The notes under the pieces are model-generated. The model worked only from the letters and a program-made list of their open reading frames with translations, ran no database searches and was not told the DNA's origin. From Paraburkholderia sp. PREW-6R (GTDB taxonomy: Bacteria > Pseudomonadota > Gammaproteobacteria > Burkholderiales > Burkholderiaceae), in assembly GCF_039621805.1 (NCBI RefSeq), contig NZ_CP155074.1:310001-374000 (forward strand): a DNA stretch of 64,000 nt, written 5' to 3'. Positions 25,934-33,803 of the stretch are shown in pieces. The position numbers and the translations under genes were made by a program. The number at the start of each line of letters is the position of its first letter. Within the stretch, counting starts at the first letter, position 1.

Positions 25934-25971
25934 AGGGTTCAGCGCGCAGCGCTGTAGCTGAGTTGCTGTGC

Positions 25972-26003
25972 GCGGCTGTGTGCTTGAGCCGATACACAGC
26001 CGC
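25972..26003. repeat. Hairpin between pcaJ and pcaB
   Basis: GCGGCTGTGT (25972-25981) pairs perfectly with ACACAGCCGC (25994-26003) around a 12-base loop. There is no T-run, so it may stabilise the upstream mRNA or be a REP-like unit rather than a terminator. Confidence 0.4.
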
Positions 26004-26145
26004 TTCGCTTGCGGTACGCTATCTGCTGCCGTGTAACGGATCGCCGCATGTCGAATGAACGGGCGCCGCGAGGCGGCCCGCTCGTTGTAATCGCACGCGA
26101 ACCGCGACCTCATCTCATCCGCCTTCTCCGAACACCGACGCCACC

Positions 26146-27525
26146 ATGCTCGACTCCAGCGGCCGTCTGACCGGCCTTCTTTGCGGCACGCAGTCCATGA
26201 ACGACGTCTGGTCCCCGCGTGCCACGTTGCAACGCATGCTCGATGTCGAAGCCGCGCTCGCTCGCGCGTCCGCCGCGCATCAGGTGATTCCGCAAAGCGC
26301 GGTGCCCGCGATCGAGGCGTCGTGCCAGGCTGCGCAACTCGACGCCGACGCGCTTGCGCGCGACGCCGCGCTCGGCGGCAACCTTGCGATTCCGCTCGTC
26401 AAGCAACTCACCGCGCGCGTCAAGGCAGCCGATGCGGAAGCATCCAAATACGTGCACTGGGGCGCGACGAGCCAGGACATCATCGACACGGCGACGGTGC
26501 TGCAACTGCGCGATACCTTCAATCTGCTCGACACCGGCTTGCAGTCCACCTGCGACGCGTTGGCCGCACTCGCAGCCACCCATCGCGCGACGCCGATGAT
26601 CGGCCGCACCTGGCTGCAGCAGGCGTTGCCGATCACGCTCGGCCTGAAATTCGCGCAGTGGCTCGATGCGCTGCTGCGTCATCGCGACCGGCTCGACGCA
26701 TTGCGCGAGCGCGTGCTCGTGGTGCAATTCGGCGGCGCGGCCGGTACGCTCGCGAGTCTGCGCGAGGCCGCACCGCACGTCACACGAACACTTGCCGCTG
26801 AACTCGGCCTCGCCGTGCCCACGCTGCCGTGGCACACGCAGCGTGACCGGATCGCCGAGACGGCGTCGCTGTTCGGCATGCTGATCGGCACGCTCGGCAA
26901 GATTGCGCGCGACGTTTCGTTGCAGATGCAAACCGAAATCGACGAACTGGCCGAGCCCTCGGCAGCGGGCAAGGGCGGTTCATCGACGATGCCGCATAAG
27001 CGCAACCCCGTGGGCTGCGCGGCCGTGCTGACGGCGGCCACGCGCGCGCCCGGCCTCGTTGCGACAGTGTTCGCCGGCATGGTGCAGGAACATGAACGCG
27101 CGCTCGGCGGCTGGCAAGCCGAATGGGACGCGCTGCCGGACCTCGCGCGTCTCGCGGGCGGCGCGCTGGCCCACTTCGAACAGATTGCCGGCGGGCTCAA
27201 CGTGAATGTGGCAGGCCTTGCCAGGAATCTCGACGTCACGCATGGCCTGATTCTCGGCGAGGCCGTCATGCTCGCGCTTGGCGACCGGATCGGAAGGCTT
27301 GATGCGCATCATCTGGTGGAGCGCGCGTCGAAGGCCGCGATCGCGGAGGGCACAACGCTGTTCGACGTGCTGTCCGCGGACCTGGCTGTCACGCAGCATC
27401 TGCCGGTCGAGCGCTTGCAGCAACTGCTCGATCCGGCTCAATACGTCGGTCAGGCCCACGCGTACGTGGACGCCGCGCTGGCACTTCACACCGCGCGCGC
27501 CAAGCGCGCCCATCACAAGGAGTAA
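26146..27525 (+). CDS. pcaB: 3-carboxy-cis,cis-muconate cycloisomerase
   Basis: This enzyme lactonises carboxymuconate to gamma-carboxymuconolactone. The 459-residue protein belongs to the fumarase/aspartase superfamily and has its signature GSSTMPHKRNP near residue 285, plus the conserved YVHWGATSQDIIDTA near residue 102. The N-terminal LCGTQSMNDVWSPRATLQRM fits PcaB. The stop is followed after only five bases by pcaD. Confidence 0.93.
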   Translation: MLDSSGRLTGLLCGTQSMNDVWSPRATLQRMLDVEAALARASAAHQVIPQSAVPAIEASCQAAQLDADALARDAALGGNLAIPLVKQLTARVKAADAEASKYVHWGATSQDIIDTATVLQLRDTFNLLDTGLQSTCDALAALAATHRATPMIGRTWLQQALPITLGLKFAQWLDALLRHRDRLDALRERVLVVQFGGAAGTLASLREAAPHVTRTLAAELGLAVPTLPWHTQRDRIAETASLFGMLIGTLGKIARDVSLQMQTEIDELAEPSAAGKGGSSTMPHKRNPVGCAAVLTAATRAPGLVATVFAGMVQEHERALGGWQAEWDALPDLARLAGGALAHFEQIAGGLNVNVAGLARNLDVTHGLILGEAVMLALGDRIGRLDAHHLVERASKAAIAEGTTLFDVLSADLAVTQHLPVERLQQLLDPAQYVGQAHAYVDAALALHTARAKRAHHKE

Positions 27526-27530
27526 CGGGC

Positions 27531-28322
27531 ATGCCTTACGCCGCAGTCAACGGCACCGAGCTTCACTATCGAATCGACGGCGACAGGCACGGCAGCGCGC
27601 CGTGGATCGTGCTGTCGAATTCGCTCGGCAGCGATATGTCGATGTGGGCGCCGCAAGTCGCGGCGTTGTCGAAGCACTTTCGCGTGCTGCGCTACGACAC
27701 GCGTGGGCACGGTCATTCGGAAACGCCGAAGGGGCCCTATACGATCGGGCAACTGACCGGCGACGTGATCGGCCTGATGGACACGCTGAAGATCACGCGC
27801 GCACACTTTTGCGGCCTGTCGATGGGCGGTTTGACCGGTATCGCGCTCGCGGCGCGTCACGGCGACCGCTTCGATCGCTTCGTGCTGTGCAATACGGCCG
27901 CGCGCATCGGCTCCCCGGAAGTGTGGGTGCCGCGCGCCGCAAAGGCGCGCGGCGAAGGGATGCTCGCGCTGGCCGATGCGGTTCTGCCGCGCTGGTTCAC
28001 CGCCGATTACATGGAGCGCGAACCGGTCGTGCTGGCGATGATCCGCGATACGTTCGTCCACACGGATAAAGAAGGCTACGCATCCAATTGCGAAGCCATC
28101 GACGCGGCCGACCTGCGCCCCGAAGCGCCCGGCATCAAGGCGCCGGTGCTGGTGATCAGCGGCACGCACGATCTCGCCGCAACGCCCGCGCAAGGGCGCG
28201 ATCTCGCGCAATCGATCCCCGGCGCGCGCTATGTCGAACTGGACGCTTCCCATATTTCCAACATCGAGCAGGTGAGCGCGTTCAACCGAACCCTGCTCGA
28301 TTTCCTGACGGAGCAGAAATGA
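27531..28322 (+). CDS. pcaD: 3-oxoadipate enol-lactonase
   Basis: This is a 263-residue alpha/beta hydrolase that opens the enol-lactone to beta-ketoadipate. The nucleophile is Ser97 in GLSMGGLTG, the acid is probably the Asp in ISGTHDLAA, and the His lies in LDASHISN. The oxyanion loop is LSNSLGSDMSMW, typical of PcaD. Its stop overlaps the start of pcaC (ATGA), so translation is coupled. Confidence 0.94.
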   Translation: MPYAAVNGTELHYRIDGDRHGSAPWIVLSNSLGSDMSMWAPQVAALSKHFRVLRYDTRGHGHSETPKGPYTIGQLTGDVIGLMDTLKITRAHFCGLSMGGLTGIALAARHGDRFDRFVLCNTAARIGSPEVWVPRAAKARGEGMLALADAVLPRWFTADYMEREPVVLAMIRDTFVHTDKEGYASNCEAIDAADLRPEAPGIKAPVLVISGTHDLAATPAQGRDLAQSIPGARYVELDASHISNIEQVSAFNRTLLDFLTEQK

Positions 28323-28714
28323 ACGACGAAGACCGCTATGAAGCCGGGCTTGGCGTGCGTCGCGCGGTGCTTGGCAGTGCGCATGTCGATCGCTCGCTCG
28401 CAAACCGGAATGAACTGACCGAGGAATTCCAGAACTTCATCACCCGTTATGCCTGGGGAGAAATCTGGACGCGTGAAGGTTTGCCGCGCCACACGCGCAG
28501 CCTGCTCACCATTTCGATGATGGTTGCGCTCAATCGCAGCGAGGAACTGGCTTTGCATTTGCGTGCGGCGAAAAACAACGGCGTGACGCGCGAGCAGATC
28601 AAGGAAGTGCTGCTGCAATCCGCGATCTACTGCGGAGTGCCGGCCGCGAATTCGGCGTTTCATCTGGCCGACAAAATATTCCGCGAAGACGACGCCGCAG
28701 CGGCCAACCCATAA
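28319..28714 (+). CDS. pcaC: 4-carboxymuconolactone decarboxylase
   Basis: The 131-residue protein decarboxylates gamma-carboxymuconolactone to the enol-lactone that PcaD hydrolyses. It has the AhpD-like helical core, with NFITRYAWGEIWTREGL, LLTISMMVALNRSEELALHL and VLLQSAIYCGVPAANSAF, which matches PcaC. In some bacteria pcaC and pcaD are fused as pcaL; here they are separate but overlap by four bases. It closes the operon before a terminator. Confidence 0.93.
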   Translation: MNDEDRYEAGLGVRRAVLGSAHVDRSLANRNELTEEFQNFITRYAWGEIWTREGLPRHTRSLLTISMMVALNRSEELALHLRAAKNNGVTREQIKEVLLQSAIYCGVPAANSAFHLADKIFREDDAAAANP

Positions 28715-28736
28715 AGCCGCTTCGTCGACTCGTCAG

Positions 28737-28770
28737 AACGCGCACTTCTGCAAAGAGTGCGCGTTTTTTT
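28737..28770. terminator. Terminator after pcaC
   Basis: AACGCGCAC (28737-28745) pairs with GTGCGCGTT (28757-28765), followed by a run of T. It ends the pca operon and abuts the stop of the convergent TetR gene. Confidence 0.8.
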
Positions 28771-29485
28771 ATACGGCGCCACGCACGGATTCGCTTTCCG
28801 CCAGCGCATGAGCAGCATCGACCGGCAAATGCAGCCGCACCGCGCGCAGCACGGTGTCTTTGATGACCCCACGCCAATGTTCCAAAGCCGCCTTCTCCAT
28901 CAGCGGTTCTCCGAGAAACGCGCCGAGCGTGTACTGATTGGCATTGTAGAAATAACCGAGCGACGCGATCATCAGATAAACGTCGCGCGCCTTTACGTCG
29001 GCGCGGAAAACGTTTTGAGCCTGCCCCGCATCCAGCAGCTTCTGCACGACTGAAATCGCATAACCGGAAATCTCCTTTAGCTTCGATGATTTCTTCGCAT
29101 GCTTGCCCTGGTGCAGATTTTCGCTCGACAGCAGCGTGACGAATTCAGGGTGATCCAGGTAGTACTGCCACACGAATTCGACCATCTGTTCGAGTCCATG
29201 CACGGGATCGGCCAGATCCAGATCGAGCCGGCTTTCCGCCTCATTGAATTGCGTATAGATCGTCTCGAGCACTTCGACGAACAACTGTTCCTTGCTGCCG
29301 AAGTAGTAGTAAATCATGCGATCGTGCGAGCGCGCGGCCTTCGAGATGCTTTCGACGCGACCGCTCGCATAGCCTTGCTTCGCAAAAACCTTGATTGCCG
29401 CTTTCAGGATCTTCGCGCGCGTGTCCTGCGCCTGTTTCGCACGGATGCCGGTAGCGCCCGGCTTGCGGGCCGCGGTGGGACTCAT
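28769..29485 (-). CDS. TetR-family regulator
   Basis: The 238-residue protein has an N-terminal TetR DNA-binding domain (TRAKILKAAIKVFAKQGYAS, then SISKAARSHDRMIYYYFGSKEQLF, residues about 25-70), then a ligand domain of about 170 residues. The start ending at 29485 was chosen because upstream in-frame codons look non-coding. It is divergent from the N-heterocycle operon, and the gap contains a matching promoter and an 18-base dyad, so it probably represses that operon and itself. The inducer is presumably the operon's substrate or a product. Confidence 0.85.
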   Translation of the reverse strand: MSPTAARKPGATGIRAKQAQDTRAKILKAAIKVFAKQGYASGRVESISKAARSHDRMIYYYFGSKEQLFVEVLETIYTQFNEAESRLDLDLADPVHGLEQMVEFVWQYYLDHPEFVTLLSSENLHQGKHAKKSSKLKEISGYAISVVQKLLDAGQAQNVFRADVKARDVYLMIASLGYFYNANQYTLGAFLGEPLMEKAALEHWRGVIKDTVLRAVRLHLPVDAAHALAESESVRGAV

Positions 29486-29857
29486 GGCGGTCTCGTCTCT
29501 TTGTCGGTTCTCGTTGCGTGTTGATTGCAGATTGTGCGCGTCGCCTCGTGCCGCACGCGAAGCGCTCGCCTTCATCATACAGCCCGCCTGATCGGTTGCG
29601 AACGCCGCAGCGTGCGCGAGGAGATCGGCGTACATTGAATCATCAGTCACGCGTCGATGTCGCGCTGCACCATGGGTGCCGCATCCGGAAACGCGTTGCG
29701 CACTCTATTTTGATCAGGTAAATTTCATTCAGCTTTGGTGTAGCGGATACTACACGAACGGTAAGTGGCCGCAACATGGGATAACGCGCAGCGCGAGAAA
29801 ATGCCCTGAATCAAGGGTCTTTCTGCGAGCCGGCAGCACCGATTGTAATGTCGTCGT
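29486..29857. other. Divergent TetR/operon control region
   Basis: This 372-base gap carries the promoter (29696-29724) and dyad (29738-29755). The TetR-proximal 200 bases show no recognisable element. Confidence 0.5.
29696..29755 (+). promoter_or_regulatory. Promoter plus 18-base dyad, candidate TetR operator
   Basis: TTGCGC (29696-29701) lies 17 bases before TAAATT (29719-29724). GTGTAG (29738-29743) and CTACAC (29750-29755) form a dyad around six bases, placed at about +7 to +24 of the predicted transcript, where bound repressor would block initiation. Confidence 0.5.
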
Positions 29858-31492
29858 ATGGAATCCCCCACCATGACAGAACATACGAAGGTCGATTTCG
29901 GAGCGGAAAGCGTCGATGGCGAAACCGCCTCGACACCGGGACCGACCGTGCTCGAAAAGGCCGCACCGCGCAGCGAGCGTATGGCCGCGAACAAGATCGA
30001 ATGTAATGCGTGTCCGGTGTTGTGCCAGATATCCGAAGGGCGCACGGGCGCATGTGACCGTTATGCGAATGCAGAGGGCCGGCTCATTCGGGTCGATCCC
30101 GTGGTGTTCCTGTCGCGCGCGGCGCTGCCTTCGCACACCCATGCGGGTTTGCACGACGCGACGATCGAATTCGGTGCATCGTCCGAAGCGGCCGATACTG
30201 TGGCCGATCCCATCGTCGAACAGGCGTTGTTCGTCACCGGCGTCGGCGCGTCTTCGACCTATCCTGACTACAAGCCCGCGCCTTTCATCGTCGCCTCCAA
30301 ACTCGACGACGTCGACATGATTACGGTCGTCACCGAGGGCATTTTCAGCTACTGCAGTTTCAAGGTAAAGATCGACACGGACCGCTTTCTCGGCCCGGAG
30401 CAATCCAACGTGCGTTGCCGCGGCGAGATTGTCGGTCACGTGACCACCGCGGAATACGGCTCGCAGATGCTGAGCCTCGGCGGCGTGCATCATCTGACGG
30501 GCGGCAGCAAGAAAGAAGGCCGCGTGACCTGCGACATGATGCTCGCGCTCGGCAACAAGGAAGCGGTGGAGCTCACCATCGACGGCGGCGCGAGTCTCGT
30601 CATTCGCGCAGGCGCCGCGCCGATTGTCGACGGGGTGGAAGAACAGCGCATGCGGGTAGGGTGCGGCTCGGCGACCATCGGCATCTTCGCCAAACAGTGG
30701 TTTGGCCATGCCGATGAAGTCGTCGTCGTGGACGATCACATTACCGGCGTACTCACCGAGCACCAGGCCGGCAGATGCCTCGGTATGGAACGATCGGGGC
30801 TGAAGATTCGCGGCCGCAAATCCACACCGGGGCGCTATTTCCAGGTCGCCAATCCCGGCACCGGTTGGGGCGGCACGGATATTCAGGACCCTCTGGCGAT
30901 CGTCGAAGGCTTCGATCCCGAGTTAGCGAAGCCAGGCATGCGCCTGCTGATGGTGTCGACCACCGGCGAGCACGCTCAGTGGTATGAGCTCGACCGCGAT
31001 CTCGTGCCTCGCGTCGCCGCCATGCCGGACGCGGTGCGCCGCACGGTCGAGCGCATCGGCGAGAACTGCGAACCGTCGCTGGCCACGGTGTTGTTTCTGG
31101 GCGGCGCGGGCGGCAGTCTGCGCGCGGGTGCCACGGAAAATCCCGTCTTGCTGACACGCGCCATCAAGCAGAGCCTCGTGAACGTGACGTGCGGCGGTGC
31201 GCCGGCCTATGTGTGGCCAGGCGGCGGCATTACCGTGATGGTCGACGTGTCGCGCATGCCCGACCGTTCGTTCGGCACCGTCCCCACGCCGGCGATCGTC
31301 GCGCCAATCGAATTCACGATGACGTATCACACGTATCGCGATCTCGGCGGCCATCTCGATGCGGTGCGCTCGTTGCAGAGCGTGCTGGCGAATGGCCCGG
31401 AACATACCGACGGCGCGCCGCGTGCGCGTCGGACGCTGGCGCGCCATGCCGCGAATCCGTGGCCGCCTGCCATGCCGCCGATGCTCGGCTAA
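29858..31492 (+). CDS. 6-hydroxynicotinate reductase-like Fe-S (flavo)protein
   Basis: The closest family I recognise is 6-hydroxynicotinate reductase of Eubacterium barkeri, which reduces 6-hydroxynicotinate to 1,4,5,6-tetrahydro-6-oxonicotinate with reduced ferredoxin and is reported to carry flavin and Fe-S clusters. The 544-residue product has an N-terminal cysteine cluster (CNACPVLC, then another Cys in TGACDRY) that could bind a 4Fe-4S cluster, and further conserved Cys in RVGCGSATIG and NVTCGGAPA. The C-terminal half contains SLRAGAT (420-426), resembling an ApbE flavinylation site. The ATG at 29873 is an alternative start; neither has a clear ribosome binding site. The true substrate is inferred from operon context. 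Confidence 0.72.
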   Translation: MESPTMTEHTKVDFGAESVDGETASTPGPTVLEKAAPRSERMAANKIECNACPVLCQISEGRTGACDRYANAEGRLIRVDPVVFLSRAALPSHTHAGLHDATIEFGASSEAADTVADPIVEQALFVTGVGASSTYPDYKPAPFIVASKLDDVDMITVVTEGIFSYCSFKVKIDTDRFLGPEQSNVRCRGEIVGHVTTAEYGSQMLSLGGVHHLTGGSKKEGRVTCDMMLALGNKEAVELTIDGGASLVIRAGAAPIVDGVEEQRMRVGCGSATIGIFAKQWFGHADEVVVVDDHITGVLTEHQAGRCLGMERSGLKIRGRKSTPGRYFQVANPGTGWGGTDIQDPLAIVEGFDPELAKPGMRLLMVSTTGEHAQWYELDRDLVPRVAAMPDAVRRTVERIGENCEPSLATVLFLGGAGGSLRAGATENPVLLTRAIKQSLVNVTCGGAPAYVWPGGGITVMVDVSRMPDRSFGTVPTPAIVAPIEFTMTYHTYRDLGGHLDAVRSLQSVLANGPEHTDGAPRARRTLARHAANPWPPAMPPMLG

Positions 31493-31511
31493 CCCGGCCC
31501 GCGCGACCCCG

Positions 31512-32450
31512 ATGAATCCAACCCGAACCCGACTCGACGCCACCCGCTGGCACTGGCAATACGGGCCGATCGACCTGATCCTGAGCGCAGACGGCGAACC
31601 CGCCGCGCTGGAGGCGGCTGATGCCGCTGCCTGGACGCGCTTCGCCGACGTTCTGCCGGAACTGGTGCGCGAACTGAAGTGGCTGCGCAAACCCGTGGCG
31701 CGCGAAGCGACGTCAAACGATTGCCCGCTGGAAGGCGCAGTTGCGCGACGCATGTGGTCGGCGTGCCATATTCATCGGTCGCGCTACATCACGCCAATGG
31801 CAGCGGTCGCGGGCAGTGTCGCCGATGAACTGATCGCCGCCTTCGCGCGTGAAGGCGTGGCGCGAGCGTTCATCAACAATGGCGGTGATATCGCGTTACA
31901 TCTGGGCGAACGGCAGCAGTACCGGGTCGGCGTGTTTGCGGATCTGTCGGATTACGCGGGCGGCCGTGTGGCAAGCAGCCACGCTTTCGACGCCAATCTG
32001 ACGCTCGACGCAAGCCAACCGGTGCGCGGTGTGGCGACGAGCGGCTGGCGCGGCCGCAGCTTCAGTCTTGGCATTGCCGATAGCGTGACGGTACTCGCGC
32101 GCAACGCCGCTGCGGCCGATGCCGCCGCCACGATGATCGCCAACGCCGTCAATGTGGATCACGCTGGCGTACTGCGCCGGCCGGCGTCGTCATTGAAAGA
32201 CGACAGCGATCTCGGCGATCTGCTCGTCACCGTCGACGTGCCGCGCCTGCCGCAGCCGCTGATCGATTATGCGCTCGCGCGCGGCGTCGATACGGCGCGG
32301 CATCTGCTCGACGAGGGCGTGATCGAAGGCGCCGCGCTGTTCCTGCAAGGGCAGGTGCGCGTCGCCGGGATTGAACAAACAGGGGCGCTGCTCAAGCCGC
32401 GCGCCGCGACAATAACGGAGGCTCCGTGTTCGAAATACGCCGCGTGCTGA
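31512..32450 (+). CDS. UPF0280 family protein, ApbE-related
   Basis: The 312-residue protein shares with ApbE (FAD:protein FMN transferase) the stretch GSVADELIAAFAREGVARAF followed by INNGGDIALHLG (around residues 105-135), which in ApbE binds the flavin and metal. In ApbE, FMN is transferred to a Thr or Ser. Here it follows the reductase gene by 19 bases and may modify it. No signal peptide is present, so any transfer is cytoplasmic, unlike ordinary periplasmic ApbE. The last 25 bases overlap the next gene. Confidence 0.75.
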   Translation: MNPTRTRLDATRWHWQYGPIDLILSADGEPAALEAADAAAWTRFADVLPELVRELKWLRKPVAREATSNDCPLEGAVARRMWSACHIHRSRYITPMAAVAGSVADELIAAFAREGVARAFINNGGDIALHLGERQQYRVGVFADLSDYAGGRVASSHAFDANLTLDASQPVRGVATSGWRGRSFSLGIADSVTVLARNAAAADAAATMIANAVNVDHAGVLRRPASSLKDDSDLGDLLVTVDVPRLPQPLIDYALARGVDTARHLLDEGVIEGAALFLQGQVRVAGIEQTGALLKPRAATITEAPCSKYAAC

Positions 32451-33016
32451 CGCACGTCGAAGATATCTTCCACGAGTTTGGCCCTGCACCAAGGCAGCCT
32501 TTGCGGCGCGGCGCCATCGCGGCGGTGATGACGAACCCGTTCGCCGGCCGCTACGAAGCAAAAATCGAGCATGCGATGGAAGCGCTCAAACCGATCGGCT
32601 TCGACATGGCGCAGCGGCTGCTTGCCTCGATGGCAGTGCCGCATGCATCGATCGAAGGTTATGGCAAGGGGGCGATCGTCGGCTCGCGCGGCGAACTCGA
32701 GCACGGCGCGCTGTGGCACGTTCCCGGCGGCTATGCAATGCGGGAGCTGCTGGAGAACAACGGGGTGCCCACCCACGCAATCGTCCCGTCCACGAAGAAG
32801 GTCGGGGCGCCGTCCACCTCGCTCGACGTGCCGCTCACGCACGTCAACGCCAGCTACGTGCGCAGTCATTTTGACGCGATGGAAGTACGCGTGCCAGGCG
32901 CGCCCGCCGCGGACGAAGTGGTGTACATCCTCGTGATGAGCACCGGGCAGCGCGTGCATGCGCGCGTCGGCGGTCTGGCGAAAGAGGCGATTGCCGGCAA
33001 GGACGGCTTGCGCTGA
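32426..33016 (+). CDS. Amino acid synthesis (DUF1185) family protein, copy 1
   Basis: The 196-residue protein belongs to PF06684; solved structures of this family show a Bacillus chorismate mutase-like fold, but no reaction is established. Key conserved stretches are TNPFAGRYEAKIEHAM, EGYGKGAIVGSRGELEHG, VPSTKKVG and YVRSHFDAMEVRVPGAP, all shared with the next gene. It starts with GTG, supported by CGGAGG at the right distance, and overlaps the end of the UPF0280 gene by 25 bases. It is cytoplasmic. In this operon it probably acts on a ring-derived intermediate, but this is inference. Confidence 0.8.
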   Translation: MFEIRRVLTHVEDIFHEFGPAPRQPLRRGAIAAVMTNPFAGRYEAKIEHAMEALKPIGFDMAQRLLASMAVPHASIEGYGKGAIVGSRGELEHGALWHVPGGYAMRELLENNGVPTHAIVPSTKKVGAPSTSLDVPLTHVNASYVRSHFDAMEVRVPGAPAADEVVYILVMSTGQRVHARVGGLAKEAIAGKDGLR

Positions 33017-33087
33017 GCGCGCGAACCTATCGGCATCGAGCGCAGCAAGGAACACGCGGTATCAGGCATCGAAACACGGAGAACGAG

Positions 33088-33672
33088 ATGGCAATCAAGC
33101 TTCGCAAGCTGATCGTACAGGTGGACGAAACGCGCATTGAAATGGGACAGACGATCGATCCGCCGGCGCGCCGCGCCGTTGCGATCGCCGTGATCGACAA
33201 CCCGTATGCGGGCCGCTATGAGCCCAGACTCGACGCGCTGATCGAAGCGGGCGAAGAATTGGGCGCACTGCTCGGCAAGCGCTGCGTCGAGGCACTCGGC
33301 ATCGCGCCGGGCGATGCGCAGAGTTACGGCAAGGCGGCAATCGTCGGCGAGGCCGGCGAACTGGAACACGCGGCGGCTATTCTGCATCCGAAACTGGGGG
33401 CGCCGCTGCGCGAGGCGGTCGAGAAAGGCGCGGCGCTCGTGCCGTCGGCGAAAAAAATGGGCACGCTCGGCACCGCGATCGACGTGCCGCTCGGCCACAA
33501 AGACGCTGCCTTCGTGCGCAGTCATTTCGACGCAATCGAAGCGCGGGTGTCGGACGCGCCGCGCGCCAACGAGATTGTCGTCGCCGTGGCGGTGACGGCT
33601 TCGGGCCGGCCGCTGCCGCGCATCGGCGGCTTGCAGGTGAGTGAAATCAAAGGTGAGGACGGTTTGCGCTGA
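33088..33672 (+). CDS. Amino acid synthesis (DUF1185) family protein, copy 2
   Basis: The 194-residue protein is a paralogue of the preceding one; both share NP[FY]AGRYE, YGKxAIVGxxGELEH, DVPLxH and VRSHFDAxExRV. The conserved Lys/Glu/His set is present in both, so neither looks like a dead copy. The pair may form a hetero-oligomer or carry out successive steps. A GGAGA site precedes the ATG. A 131-base gap without clear promoter separates it from the transporter genes. Confidence 0.8.
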   Translation: MAIKLRKLIVQVDETRIEMGQTIDPPARRAVAIAVIDNPYAGRYEPRLDALIEAGEELGALLGKRCVEALGIAPGDAQSYGKAAIVGEAGELEHAAAILHPKLGAPLREAVEKGAALVPSAKKMGTLGTAIDVPLGHKDAAFVRSHFDAIEARVSDAPRANEIVVAVAVTASGRPLPRIGGLQVSEIKGEDGLR

Positions 33673-33803
33673 GTGGCGCAGCGCAGTGGTAGTGTTCCGC
33701 CGTTGACGCGTGCAAGCATGGTGCCGCACGCGCTGCAACGTGTGCCGACCGTGCCGGATGCGCTCATCGCGCCGGACGGTCGAGCAAGCTGCCGAGGGTT
33801 GTG

